Shown: positions 34,588-43,632, counted from the first letter of the stretch. The stretch: DNA of 64,000 nt from Chitinophagaceae bacterium (GCA_023251255.1 JAHEZD010000010.1:35479-99478), one strand, 5' to 3'. Made by a program: numbers and translations. The notes: generated from the sequence alone by a model not told the origin.

Positions 34588-35304
34588 ATGAAAACTAATG
34601 AAGCTGACATATTCATTATTAATAACCTTGTGGCGGGCTATCCATCTGCGGTAGTCCTGGAAGGAATAGACATTTCATTTCAAAGAGGTGAAATATGTGG
34701 CATTATTGGCGAGGAAGGTGCAGGAAAATCCACGCTATTGAAGGCGCTTACGGGACAAATTATTCCCAAAGGAAGCATAGTTTACAATGGCAAGGATATT
34801 TCAGGATTACCTACTCATAAGATCATACAGAACAATATGGATTTTATAGTACAAGGAGGCAATATACTGCCTGCTTTTACCGTGGAAGAGCATCTCCGTC
34901 TGGCTGTGTCTGGCAAAAGTAAAAAAGAAGCGACTGTATTATTAGAGACGGTAGTAGAAACATTCCCGATAATGAAAACTTTAAAAAAACAATATGGAGG
35001 TACATTGAGTGGTGGTGAAAGAACCCTGCTTTCAATAGCATGCGTATTAGCTACCAATAATGACTTACTGATCCTCGATGAGCCCACTGCTGGTCTTTCA
35101 CCAGAAATGTGTTGTTCGATTGAAAAATCACTACTATACCTGAAAAAACAAAATAAAACAGTCCTGCTCCTGGAACATAACTACGATTTCGTTTTCGGTG
35201 TCGCTGATTCGGTAGGTGTGTTGAAAGATGGGAAAATGAGCAGGAAGTTTAGGGCGGATGAATTTACTATGGCATCTTTCATTGAAAATGAATTATATCA
35301 ATAA
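34588..35304 (+). CDS. ABC importer ATPase, LivF-like
   Basis: A 238-residue ATP-binding protein with Walker A GEEGAGKSTLL, signature LSGGERTLLSIA, Walker B LLILDEPTAGL and the His in LLEHNYDFV. It starts 3 bases after the LivG-like gene. Two different ATPases with two permeases and a binding protein complete the HAAT architecture. Confidence 0.9.
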   Translation: MKTNEADIFIINNLVAGYPSAVVLEGIDISFQRGEICGIIGEEGAGKSTLLKALTGQIIPKGSIVYNGKDISGLPTHKIIQNNMDFIVQGGNILPAFTVEEHLRLAVSGKSKKEATVLLETVVETFPIMKTLKKQYGGTLSGGERTLLSIACVLATNNDLLILDEPTAGLSPEMCCSIEKSLLYLKKQNKTVLLLEHNYDFVFGVADSVGVLKDGKMSRKFRADEFTMASFIENELYQ

Positions 35305-35319
35305 ATAAAAATAAATACC

Positions 35320-36429
35320 ATGAAAAAGAATCTTGTCAGACTAGCATTTTTTGCGTTGGTGGTTGGCTTTTTTATTGTTAGCTGCCAGTCAAATAACCCA
35401 AAAAATGATTCCGTGAAATTTGTGGCAATCGTAGGCCTAACTGGTAATTCCGGATCATTAGGAGAAGACACCAAAAATGGGATACAGTTAGCAATTGATG
35501 AACAAAATGCAGTGGGAGGGATATTGGGCAAAAAGATCATACTTGATGTAAAGGATTCGAAAACAGATGGCAATACCGGAGTAAATATTGCAAAACAAAT
35601 CCTGGAAGGTCCAGATGAAAAGCCGATTGGGATCTATACACAATCCAGCGTGGTCAGTATGCCTGTAAAACCGATAGCGGAAAAAAATAAAACCATCATG
35701 TTTGCCATTTCTGGTGCAGATAAATTATTAGAGGATGCTAAGTATACTTTTAGGAATTGGGCCAATCCACAAACTGCAGGGAATAAAATAGTTGCTTTTA
35801 TAAATGATTCGATGAAAAGCAAATCAGTTGGTATTTTTTATTGCAATAATGATTACGGAAGGAGCATGCAGAAATATGTATCAAATAACTGCACTGCAAA
35901 AGGCATCACAACAATTTTCTCCTCTGCGTTTGATGAAAAAGATGGTGACTACAAATCATTGCTCGCCCAGAACTTGCCGAAGGGTAAGCAACCTGATTGC
36001 ATTTACACTGTTGGACTTGGCAGCGGTTTAGGTATATTGACGAAACAAATGAGAGAAATGGGATACGCAGGGAAAATCATAAGTGATATTACTGCCCCTT
36101 ATCCAAATATATTAAACGCAGCAGGTGATGCAGGTAAAAATATGTATTACCTTGATTTTGCTTATGATAACAAAAGTACTTCTCCCGACCAGGAAGCATA
36201 CCATTCCAGCTTCCTAAAAAAATATAACAAAGAGCCACTAAATTTTTCAGTTGTTTCCTACAGTGCATTAAAACTCTTTTTTAAAGCAATAGCTGCTGCA
36301 GGAACATTTGACCCAGACAAAGTGGCGAATGAACTGAATAAACTAAGAGATGCCCCAGGTGCTTTTGGTAATGTGACCATTGAGAATAATGAGGTAATTT
36401 ATTCCCTTAACATAAAACAAATCAAGTGA
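35320..36429 (+). CDS. ABC importer substrate-binding lipoprotein, LivK/AmiC-like
   Basis: A 369-residue lipoprotein with lipobox FIVSC (Cys22). The periplasmic-binding-protein type I fold is seen from VGLTGNSGSLGEDTKNGIQLAIDEQNAVGGILGKKI through KSVGIFYCNNDYGRSMQKYV to NFSVVSYSALKLFFKAIAAAGT, the LivJ/UrtA/AmiC pattern. It should catch an amino acid, urea or amide and deliver it to the Liv-like permeases. In diderm Bacteroidota such proteins are anchored to the inner membrane or face the periplasm. The next gene begins with a GTG overlapping its stop. Confidence 0.88.
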   Translation: MKKNLVRLAFFALVVGFFIVSCQSNNPKNDSVKFVAIVGLTGNSGSLGEDTKNGIQLAIDEQNAVGGILGKKIILDVKDSKTDGNTGVNIAKQILEGPDEKPIGIYTQSSVVSMPVKPIAEKNKTIMFAISGADKLLEDAKYTFRNWANPQTAGNKIVAFINDSMKSKSVGIFYCNNDYGRSMQKYVSNNCTAKGITTIFSSAFDEKDGDYKSLLAQNLPKGKQPDCIYTVGLGSGLGILTKQMREMGYAGKIISDITAPYPNILNAAGDAGKNMYYLDFAYDNKSTSPDQEAYHSSFLKKYNKEPLNFSVVSYSALKLFFKAIAAAGTFDPDKVANELNKLRDAPGAFGNVTIENNEVIYSLNIKQIK

Positions 36430-37913
36430 AGCAAATAGTATTTGATTATAGGACTGGTAAGGGGATGATCTGGAACCTTCAAGAAATTCTCGCAGCATAC
36501 CCTTTTGGCTTAACAGATTCACCATGGAATAAGCCTGGCATAAGCACTACAGACGAAGAATGGATAGACTTATTTGTATATGAGGGCTATAGCCAATATG
36601 GAAAGGATTTCCTTAAATATGTGGAAGGGAGGTTTGCCATAGTATATTATGACAAGGTAAAACATAGAATATTTATTACACGTGATTGGATGGGTGAAAT
36701 GCCTTTGCATTATTTAATTGCTCAAAACGGATTTTATTTGGCGAATACTATCTATAGGATCAAGGAAGCGATGCAGCAGGATTTTACATATGAGAATATA
36801 CGTGCTTTTCCACAAGGGTACTGCCAGGTGATCGAATTAAACAATAGTGACGAAAATAATATAGCTGCCACTTATCGGCCTGATAAGCGCCAACTGTATT
36901 ATGATTTTGAAGAAGAAGTTATCTCAAAGAGTAATCTCGAGACGGATATAGAGAAATTCGATTTTCCTGCCCTCTCTGCTTACATCAAGGAAGCGGTACT
37001 AAAACGATCAAGGAATACAAATGGAATCAACTGCCTTTTGCTTTCTGGTGGGCTTGATAGTTTATGCATTGCGGTTGCCATGAAATCGGCTGGAGTCAAT
37101 TTTGAAACCTTTACACTTTCCATAGATGATAAGCTGGGCGAAGCTGATATGGCGGATATTTTCGCCAAAAAATTAGGAGTAAAACATACTGTGATAAATG
37201 TAAGCACGGATGAAATTGTCTCCAGCTTTGATGAAAGTGTCAGGATTGGAGAGGCTTATCATTTATATAATGTGTACTGCACCTTGGGAATGCTATTGTT
37301 GGGCAAAAAATTAGCTGAATTGGGAATTACAAAAGCTTTTTGTGGTGAAGCAATGAATGAAGCCGTTGGGGATTACAAGGATTGGTGTGTATACAATCCA
37401 ATTCTCAAGAAAAATATCCTGCTGCAGAAAATAAACACTGAAAGATTACAGAATATACCAGAAAGGATCCTTTATGTGTGGGGCAACTCTGTAGACAAAG
37501 GCAAATACAACCGGCAACTGGGTACAGGGCTTGCCAAACATGCAAGTGCCCGTATGGTCAAACCATTTATGGCAAATAATATTGACTTACATTGCCCGTA
37601 TTACCAGCCTTCTTTTTTGTCCTCCATTGTTGCATTCTCACCAAGGCAACTAAAAGAAATTGGTTATAAGCCTGGACTATTATGGCGAATCTTTAAGAAC
37701 GACTTTGAGCAGTATGGGTTTGATGAAGCGATGATCAAGCAATGCAAAAAGATCCGTTTGCAGGATGCTTCCGAAAATGGCGAGTATGGAATATCTTCAA
37801 TATTGCTTGCTTCAGGCGATAACCAGGAAAAGGCATTATCAATATTTAATAACTTCTTCAATACTAATTATAATATAAAAGACAAAACCAAAACATTGCT
37901 TTGCACAGCTTAA
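36426..37913 (+). CDS. Asparagine-synthetase-like ATP-dependent amide-forming enzyme without glutaminase nucleophile
   Basis: A 495-residue protein. The C-terminal half is an ATP-pyrophosphatase domain with the PP-loop LLSGGLDSLCIA (SGGLDS at 207-212), followed by the AsnB-like NGVNFETFTLSIDDKLGEADMADIFAKKLGVKHT pattern and GEAMNEAVGDYKDW. The first 140 residues look like a class II amidotransferase domain of AsnB (RFAIVYYDKVKHRIFITRDWMGEMPLHYL, 69-97), but there is no cysteine at position 2: the protein starts GTG-Lys-Gln. So it probably uses another nitrogen donor or another nucleophile, as in beta-lactam synthetase. The GTG start overlaps the binding-protein stop codon, strongly suggesting coupled function. 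Confidence 0.8.
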   Translation: MKQIVFDYRTGKGMIWNLQEILAAYPFGLTDSPWNKPGISTTDEEWIDLFVYEGYSQYGKDFLKYVEGRFAIVYYDKVKHRIFITRDWMGEMPLHYLIAQNGFYLANTIYRIKEAMQQDFTYENIRAFPQGYCQVIELNNSDENNIAATYRPDKRQLYYDFEEEVISKSNLETDIEKFDFPALSAYIKEAVLKRSRNTNGINCLLLSGGLDSLCIAVAMKSAGVNFETFTLSIDDKLGEADMADIFAKKLGVKHTVINVSTDEIVSSFDESVRIGEAYHLYNVYCTLGMLLLGKKLAELGITKAFCGEAMNEAVGDYKDWCVYNPILKKNILLQKINTERLQNIPERILYVWGNSVDKGKYNRQLGTGLAKHASARMVKPFMANNIDLHCPYYQPSFLSSIVAFSPRQLKEIGYKPGLLWRIFKNDFEQYGFDEAMIKQCKKIRLQDASENGEYGISSILLASGDNQEKALSIFNNFFNTNYNIKDKTKTLLCTA

Positions 37914-37914
37914 A

Positions 37915-39615
37915 ATGAGCAACCTTAAAGAAATAACGACCCACATCAACAATGCAGTTTCCCAAGCATTGGTTAAAGAGAACAATACCCTCGAAAAGAA
38001 GATGTTTTCTTTCCTGTCTGCAATGCTGGAAATGAATGAGCAGGGAAAAATGATTTGTGAGAGTATACGCAAACTAAATGAAGATGTGGTATACGTAGTC
38101 CTTAATGGAATCGACATCCGTAATGACGAAAGGGCATTCGTGACCGGAATCAATTGGTCCAATATTTCCGAAAGGATCATTGAAAAGAAAATTGGAATAG
38201 CAGCAATAGAGGGAGCCACATTGCAAAAACCCTTGGAAGAAGGAAGGACCATTTTATATGCCAGCAAAACTGAGAAACTACAAAACAAGATTGAAGACGC
38301 CGCTTACATAAATGAGGTCTGGAAAGAAATCTGGTCTAGTTATCTCGTGCTCACAAAAGATGCGCAAAAGGAAGGGTTATTTACACTGAACCATTGGTTA
38401 TTCAATAAGGTGCGGAACCCGATGAACATTGGGTTTTACTGGGGAAAACCAATTGAATCAGAAGAAGCAGAAAGTACCTATTTTTTCCTACCTCCAGAAA
38501 CCCTTCGCAAACTATCCATTGATGGGACAAAAAATGAAGACTTCTGTTCCATTGAACTTCCCAGCGATTTTAGTGGCCAAGTTGCTTATGACAGGGCATT
38601 GAATGAAATTAAGAATTATATGGATGACATGGGACAGGACGATCCTGGCATCAATAATTTTACAAACATCGGTTTTGCTATTTATCATATTATCCGCTCG
38701 TTTGGTTGCTGGGGCGGAGAAGCTTTTTACAGCATCCCGGTGAACCTTGGATTTTCTGGGAAGCAAAAAATCGGAATATTATCGATCTGTTCAAAAAAAC
38801 CCCTTAGCCAAAAACAAGCTGAAACCTGGACACTTGTTGCTATGAAGGCAATCAAGGATGTTATTTCACCCGATATAGACCTTTTTAATGAATATGTAAG
38901 GCAGAACAAATTAATTGAAGCTACTTATGGGATTGGTCACCTGTATGGGAATGCTATCAAAGAAATGGAAACACCTTTCTCACTACTAAAATCGTATCTG
39001 GAAAAGGAGAATTTCCTTGCGAATTTTTATGACAAAATATTTGAGAAAATCGATGAGCTGGAAATAGGCCTTGGTAAATTCAAAAAAATCAGCACGCTGC
39101 TGCACATGCTTTCCAAAGCGTTGCAAGCAAAGTCTGCAAATATATTTGAAAGGCCAGGATGGCATTCACAGCAACCAATCAACCTCCTTCAATCGATAGA
39201 AAATCTCAAAAAAATAACGATTGACAACAAAAAGTGCAATATTGAATGCACCCCACAGTCAATAGTAATAGAACCGTTTCTTTCTTTTAATACAATAACT
39301 CCTGCTGCTTTTATCTATGACAACCTTTTATTGGAAATATTGGTGAATTGTATCAAGCATTTGCCAAGTAATGTTAGTGAATGCACCATGCAAGTTTATA
39401 TGGAAGAGAAGGATATTGTATTTAGCAACGTTACTACAGGGAAAGAGACTGGTAAGGTAGAAATCAATGAAACTAACTCTAGTGGTGCTATCCTGTATTT
39501 CGCTTTTCTTTTCAGGGAGACACACATTGGTAATATATATCGGCAAATCGAAAAGAAGGGCGAAGCACTTTTTTTTAAAATCATACTTGAATTATATGGC
39601 ATAACTATAAAATAA
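37915..39615 (+). CDS. Degenerate histidine-kinase-like sensor protein
   Basis: A 566-residue soluble protein. The middle part (about 60-330) could contain GAF-like sensor domains (FTNIGFAIYHIIRSFGCWGGEAFYSIPVNLG, SGKQKIGILSICSKKPLSQKQ). A two-helix region follows with YGIGHLYGNAIKEMETPF (near residue 340), resembling the GHxLxNP-type phosphoacceptor helix. The C-terminal part has an N-box-like LLLEILVNCIKHL and a G-box-like SSGAILYFAFLFRE, as in HATPase domains, but the usual DxGxG is missing. I infer a kinase-related, maybe inactive, sensor. It starts 1 base after the AsnB-like gene and is followed by a receiver-like protein. Confidence 0.55.
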   Translation: MSNLKEITTHINNAVSQALVKENNTLEKKMFSFLSAMLEMNEQGKMICESIRKLNEDVVYVVLNGIDIRNDERAFVTGINWSNISERIIEKKIGIAAIEGATLQKPLEEGRTILYASKTEKLQNKIEDAAYINEVWKEIWSSYLVLTKDAQKEGLFTLNHWLFNKVRNPMNIGFYWGKPIESEEAESTYFFLPPETLRKLSIDGTKNEDFCSIELPSDFSGQVAYDRALNEIKNYMDDMGQDDPGINNFTNIGFAIYHIIRSFGCWGGEAFYSIPVNLGFSGKQKIGILSICSKKPLSQKQAETWTLVAMKAIKDVISPDIDLFNEYVRQNKLIEATYGIGHLYGNAIKEMETPFSLLKSYLEKENFLANFYDKIFEKIDELEIGLGKFKKISTLLHMLSKALQAKSANIFERPGWHSQQPINLLQSIENLKKITIDNKKCNIECTPQSIVIEPFLSFNTITPAAFIYDNLLLEILVNCIKHLPSNVSECTMQVYMEEKDIVFSNVTTGKETGKVEINETNSSGAILYFAFLFRETHIGNIYRQIEKKGEALFFKIILELYGITIK

Positions 39616-39620
39616 ACTTT

Positions 39621-41312
39621 ATGGAACCAATTAATATCCTGCTTATTGATGATGACCCTGTTTTTTGCATGGTCTCAATAGAAGATGCTATAAATCTTGG
39701 GTACATCCAAGATGGCAAATTTACAAAGGAGCAACTGGCAAAGAAAATCCCTGTATTACATAATACTGCACCAAGAGAAGAAACCCAATGGAAAGAATTC
39801 CATAAGTATTTTAAACTTCAATGGTTGCAGTCGCCTTTAGATGTTAAGGAGTTTAATACCCTGAGTACTGAAATTGAAACAAGGTTAACTCCTAAAACCC
39901 TAGGAAATTTTGGTTACGTGCCTGATATTGTTTGCAGTGATTACGCACTTACGGATAAAATGGATTTTTCCTATTATGATACACCTAATGATAATAATAT
40001 ACTTTCTTTAATTAACCCTAATTATATCCTTACTTCTTTTTTTCAAAAAATATTAAAGGAGGAAAAAAAGTTGCATCGTGATCTTAGTGGGCAAAGTCAA
40101 AATTATGAAGTAGAATATTCGCCCAACAAGGACAATATGGGCTGTTATGCAGGTGGCATTACTGCGTTCAGGTTCCGTAACCATCCCTGCTCCATAATCC
40201 CTACCACATTCAAAACAAAAGAGAAGGTACAAGGCAAGGATGCTGGTTATTTCGAATGGCTATTGGAAGATGAGTTTGATAGTGCATATGATTGGCAAGA
40301 CAGAGGAACAGACAAGGCTTGGCATAACATTATTAAGCATGGCGTCTATCAGCTACGTAAACGTATTGAAAAGCAAACCCTTTCACAACAGATTTCCCCA
40401 GATATTTTGGCAGTGTTGAATTTGGCTGCTGACGGAGGTGCAAACAATAAAGAAAGAGCAATTGTTTTTCATTCTGCTTATGGAAGAAAAGAGATGCCTT
40501 TGGATGGATTGTTTATTGATGAACTGCCTGAAAACAGGACTAAAGCAATTAAAGCATGGTGCCAAGGGTTATTAAACACATTATTAAAGCAAAAAAATTA
40601 TTCATTGTCTGGTTCGGACAATTTGCTAATGAGCGCTTTTAGCATGAGTAAGAAATTATGGGAGGAGTACAAAAACACCAAACAGGTAATTGATAGATTG
40701 AAGCTTTCAGAACTTCATTACCTGCTTTCTTTGGGAGATAAAGACTTGGCACGCAAATTAAAATTTAAGGAACCTTTAGATAGATCATTTATTGAAAAAA
40801 AAGAGTCGCTAGAATCTGAATACAAATCACTATCCCAAAAATTTGGTGTTAATAAAGGAGAGGTCAAACATAATTATGACATGAGGTCAGGTAATTTTTC
40901 AAAAGATGAGAGACGTTTAGGCGTATTAATAACGATGCTTAGACTACACCATCATTTTGTTACCTACAGTCAGAACCCAGATGAACTGATGTCTTCTTAC
41001 CTAGGCGCAAACATGGAGCCTGATGAAGATGATTATTATTTGGCATTATATCCGAATGCAAGTACTCCTATTACTACACGCTTCCATGCATCAGATGCGC
41101 AGAACTTTAAAAACGCTCTTAAGCGGCAAACTACCCTTACTGGGGATGAAAAAGAGGGTTTGGAAATAAGGAGTATACTTGAAAAAGATGGTACAAGCAA
41201 TGATATACAACCAGGAGAAAGATACTTGCTCAATTGTATTGCTCAAAATGAAGAATTATTTCCATACTATCAAGACAAGAAAAACTTACCCAAATGGATA
41301 AAAATCTACTGA
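39621..41312 (+). CDS. Protein with an expanded receiver-like domain and unknown C-terminal region
   Basis: A 563-residue soluble protein that begins INILLIDDDPVFC (Asp10-Asp12), the acidic pocket of response-regulator receivers. A potential phospho-acceptor, Asp107, lies in DIVCSDYALTDKM. The distance between the two is about twice that in ordinary receivers, so an insertion of about 50 residues must be present. The rest (about 150-563) includes GVYQLRKRIEKQ, RAIVFHSAYGRKE and an all-helical region with many charges, and matches nothing I know. It lies 5 bases after the kinase-like gene and is probably its partner. Confidence 0.55.
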   Translation: MEPINILLIDDDPVFCMVSIEDAINLGYIQDGKFTKEQLAKKIPVLHNTAPREETQWKEFHKYFKLQWLQSPLDVKEFNTLSTEIETRLTPKTLGNFGYVPDIVCSDYALTDKMDFSYYDTPNDNNILSLINPNYILTSFFQKILKEEKKLHRDLSGQSQNYEVEYSPNKDNMGCYAGGITAFRFRNHPCSIIPTTFKTKEKVQGKDAGYFEWLLEDEFDSAYDWQDRGTDKAWHNIIKHGVYQLRKRIEKQTLSQQISPDILAVLNLAADGGANNKERAIVFHSAYGRKEMPLDGLFIDELPENRTKAIKAWCQGLLNTLLKQKNYSLSGSDNLLMSAFSMSKKLWEEYKNTKQVIDRLKLSELHYLLSLGDKDLARKLKFKEPLDRSFIEKKESLESEYKSLSQKFGVNKGEVKHNYDMRSGNFSKDERRLGVLITMLRLHHHFVTYSQNPDELMSSYLGANMEPDEDDYYLALYPNASTPITTRFHASDAQNFKNALKRQTTLTGDEKEGLEIRSILEKDGTSNDIQPGERYLLNCIAQNEELFPYYQDKKNLPKWIKIY

Positions 41313-41313
41313 T

Positions 41314-42048
41314 ATGGAAAACAAAAAGCACTTTCTGAATCTAGAAGATATTAAAATAATATTGGCAGGTTGCCCTGAGCCAAAGCCAATTCCAGCAAAA
41401 AGTACAGATAATGTCGTAGCAAATAATGAAGCTGAGGAAAATGAGAACTTACGACTTAGCCTTTTGGTGCGCTTTGTAGAGATTGTAATGCATGCTTTTA
41501 CTGAAGGAAAAGAAAAAGGACGTGCTTTATATAAATTAATTGAATTCTATTCGCATGGAAAAACCGATGACAGTGATGCACACGCTATCTTAGAAGCCTG
41601 TATCTTGAAAAGATATTTGGTAGGAACAAAAGGTGTTGAAAAAGTTAATGCGCTATTAACCGATAAAGACCTTACACAAAAATTTTTAAACGATTTGCGA
41701 TTTGAAACATTGGATTTCTTTAAAAGAGAATGGAGAATTAAAGACAAAGAAGAGAAAACAGGTATCCTTTTAAATAAGGAAAAGAACACAAATGAAGATA
41801 AGCAGGTTCAATCGCTTGATTATATTGAAACTGACCTTTTGCATCTGATTGAAAGCGTACAGATAAAAACTCCGACTTTAAGCAAGTACCTGGCCTGCAA
41901 TTACAATAAATTGGAAAAATTTAAAACAAATTTTACTGAGGCAACTATTTCTATAACAGGTGAATTCAATGTCCCTTGTACTACAATCAACAAATACTAC
42001 GCATGTAATAATACTAATCCTTCCCAAACAAAAACAGATAGTGTCTGA
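41314..42048 (+). CDS. Hypothetical protein of the importer/AsnB-like operon
   Basis: A 244-residue soluble acidic protein starting 1 base after the receiver-like gene. It has an N-terminal segment (MENKKHFLNLEDIKIILAG), a helical middle (SLLVRFVEIVMHAFTEGKEKGRALYKLIEF) and a C-terminal part with several Tyr/Cys/Asn residues. No family is recognised. The tight spacing places it in the same transcription unit, so it probably serves the same system. Confidence 0.65.
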   Translation: MENKKHFLNLEDIKIILAGCPEPKPIPAKSTDNVVANNEAEENENLRLSLLVRFVEIVMHAFTEGKEKGRALYKLIEFYSHGKTDDSDAHAILEACILKRYLVGTKGVEKVNALLTDKDLTQKFLNDLRFETLDFFKREWRIKDKEEKTGILLNKEKNTNEDKQVQSLDYIETDLLHLIESVQIKTPTLSKYLACNYNKLEKFKTNFTEATISITGEFNVPCTTINKYYACNNTNPSQTKTDSV

Positions 42049-42126
42049 ACTTGTCCTATAAATATTTTGCTTCCTTCCGTTTATAAGTGCAGCTGCAACA
42101 TTTATCAAAACTAAATCAAAAATGAG

Positions 42127-42582
42127 ATGGAAGCACTAAACGAAATGGGTAAGATTGGGAACCTGCCATTCAGCTTCAGGGGAGCGAGGATAGCGAATTC
42201 CATTCGTAAGAGCAAGGTAGGATTGTTTATCAAGAATTGGTTTATTCGAGTGACGGTGTTTATTATTGACATATGCCCATTGCACAACAAGTTTGTGACC
42301 GATGAGACAAAGGGCACTTATCAAAATCAGTCAATAGAGGTCAATAGCAATGCTCCATCCGAAACAAGCCTGGAAAAGAATTTCGAGCGTACAACAACGC
42401 AGTTCAAAAAAATCACTGAACAGAGGAAGAACACCCGCAGGTACATTTATTCTGCTATTGCCAACGGAAAGGTGAGAAAAGAAATGCTGGATAAGATTGA
42501 TAGCTTATATGAACAAACTATCAATACGCTAATAACAACCAAAAAACCGGAAGTGCAAGCTTTAAGCTTTGTAAGCAATTAA
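42127..42582 (+). CDS. Hypothetical protein with one membrane segment
   Basis: A 151-residue protein with a possible single membrane helix near residues 32-50 (VGLFIKNWFIRVTVFIIDIC), then a basic helical C-terminal part (FERTTTQFKKITEQRKNTRRYIYSAI). No family is recognised. It lies 78 bases after the preceding hypothetical gene, just in front of a strong terminator, and thus may be the last gene of the operon or an independent gene. Confidence 0.55.
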   Translation: MEALNEMGKIGNLPFSFRGARIANSIRKSKVGLFIKNWFIRVTVFIIDICPLHNKFVTDETKGTYQNQSIEVNSNAPSETSLEKNFERTTTQFKKITEQRKNTRRYIYSAIANGKVRKEMLDKIDSLYEQTINTLITTKKPEVQALSFVSN

Positions 42583-42618
42583 TAATAAGGCGAAATTTAT
42601 GAAGATCTTGCCTCTACA

Positions 42619-42646
42619 GGCTGCTATTTTCATAGCAGCCTTTTTT
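42619..42646 (+). terminator. Strong intrinsic terminator closing the importer/AsnB-like operon
   Basis: GGCTGCTAT (42619-42627) pairs perfectly with ATAGCAGCC (42632-42640) around TTTC and is followed by TTTTTT. The rest of the gap to 42819 holds a weaker ATGTAG/CTACAT hairpin (42679-42696) followed by a T-run, and the promoter region of the conjugation operon. Confidence 0.85.
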
Positions 42647-42819
42647 ATACATAAACAAATAGCAGATACTCTTACTTTATGTAGCAAGGACTACATTTTT
42701 TTTATGTATAGTTAGCAACCACCACCTAACTTACTTTTTGGATGAGATAATTTTACACCAGCAATTCAAACTACTGCTTATCGAATGAACAAGATTCATA
42801 AACGATTAAATAAGCAGTT

Positions 42820-43242
42820 ATGTTATCCTCCATCTCCTGGGCACAGTTTGCCACTTATCTCTTACTCGTATTGGTAGTGTATTATGCAGTTGTTCTCTTC
42901 CTTTTTTACAGGAACGATATCAAAGCACTCTTCAACAGGCAAACATTGCAACCGTCTATGGCGGCTGTGGTTGCGAAGCCTCTGCCGCTACAGGAGGATT
43001 CAAATCATTTTCTCGCACGGTCTTTTACCGATGCGGTGCAGGCATATTTCTTACAGGCAGGAACAGAGGCGTTGGGCAAAGAAGAAATACTGCCTGCACT
43101 GCACCGGTTATGCAAACAATATAGCGGCCTGCAGGACCCTTCTTTACAGGATGTGTTATTGGTCCTGATCGCAGATGAAGCGGCTACGAAATGCGGTATC
43201 ACCCTCACGAAGACAGAACTGCAGGGATTGTGGAACCAGTAA
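42820..43242 (+). CDS. Membrane-anchored small protein at the start of the tra operon
   Basis: A 140-residue protein with one N-terminal membrane helix (residues 10-30, ATYLLLVLVVYYAVVLFLFY) and a cytoplasmic helical domain. I recognise no named family. It lies directly in front of TraE and on the same strand, as small anchored proteins do in related Bacteroidota conjugative elements; a role in conjugation is inferred from position only. Confidence 0.6.
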   Translation: MLSSISWAQFATYLLLVLVVYYAVVLFLFYRNDIKALFNRQTLQPSMAAVVAKPLPLQEDSNHFLARSFTDAVQAYFLQAGTEALGKEEILPALHRLCKQYSGLQDPSLQDVLLVLIADEAATKCGITLTKTELQGLWNQ

Positions 43243-43247
43243 ACAAT

Positions 43248-43298
43248 CAACTCCATCGCTAGCAGGAAACCCAATTGCGTGGAAGGGCGATGGAGTTG
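43248..43298 (+). promoter_or_regulatory. 12-bp stem-loop between the first tra-operon gene and traE
   Basis: CAACTCCATCGC (43248-43259) pairs perfectly with GCGATGGAGTTG (43287-43298) around a 27-base loop, then TTTAAAC. It lies 22 bases upstream of the traE start. It may be an attenuator, an RNA processing site or a partial terminator; the T-run is too weak for a full terminator. Confidence 0.55.
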
Positions 43299-43320
43299 TT
43301 TAAACTATAAAACAAGTGAT

Positions 43321-43632
43321 ATGAAAAAGATGGAACTCAAATTCTGGCTGGCCGTGGCTGCGATAGTACTTGCCGTGTTCGCCCATGCACAAACAGCCGA
43401 TGGCAATGCAGGCATCAACCAGGCAACGACACAGGTGAAAAGTTATTTCGCCACGGGCACCAACCTTATGTATGCCATTGGTGCGATACTCGGTTTGATC
43501 GGCGGCATCAAAGTGTATTCCAAATGGAACCATGGCGACCATGACACGGGCAAGGTCGCTGCTGCATGGTTCGGCTCCTGTGTATTCCTCGTGATCGTGG
43601 CCACTGTACTCAAATCATTCTTTGGTATATGA
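43321..43632 (+). CDS. traE: Conjugative transfer protein TraE (DUF4134 family)
   Basis: A 103-residue protein from the ATG at 43321. It has a signal-peptide-like N-terminus (ELKFWLAVAAIVLAVFAHAQ) and two further membrane segments (LMYAIGAILGLIGGIKVYSKW and AAAWFGSCVFLVIVATVLKSFFGI). This is the DUF4134/TraE pattern of Bacteroidota conjugation systems, a small inner-membrane component comparable to VirB2/VirB3. Its stop overlaps the start of TraF (ATGA). Confidence 0.9.
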   Translation: MKKMELKFWLAVAAIVLAVFAHAQTADGNAGINQATTQVKSYFATGTNLMYAIGAILGLIGGIKVYSKWNHGDHDTGKVAAAWFGSCVFLVIVATVLKSFFGI

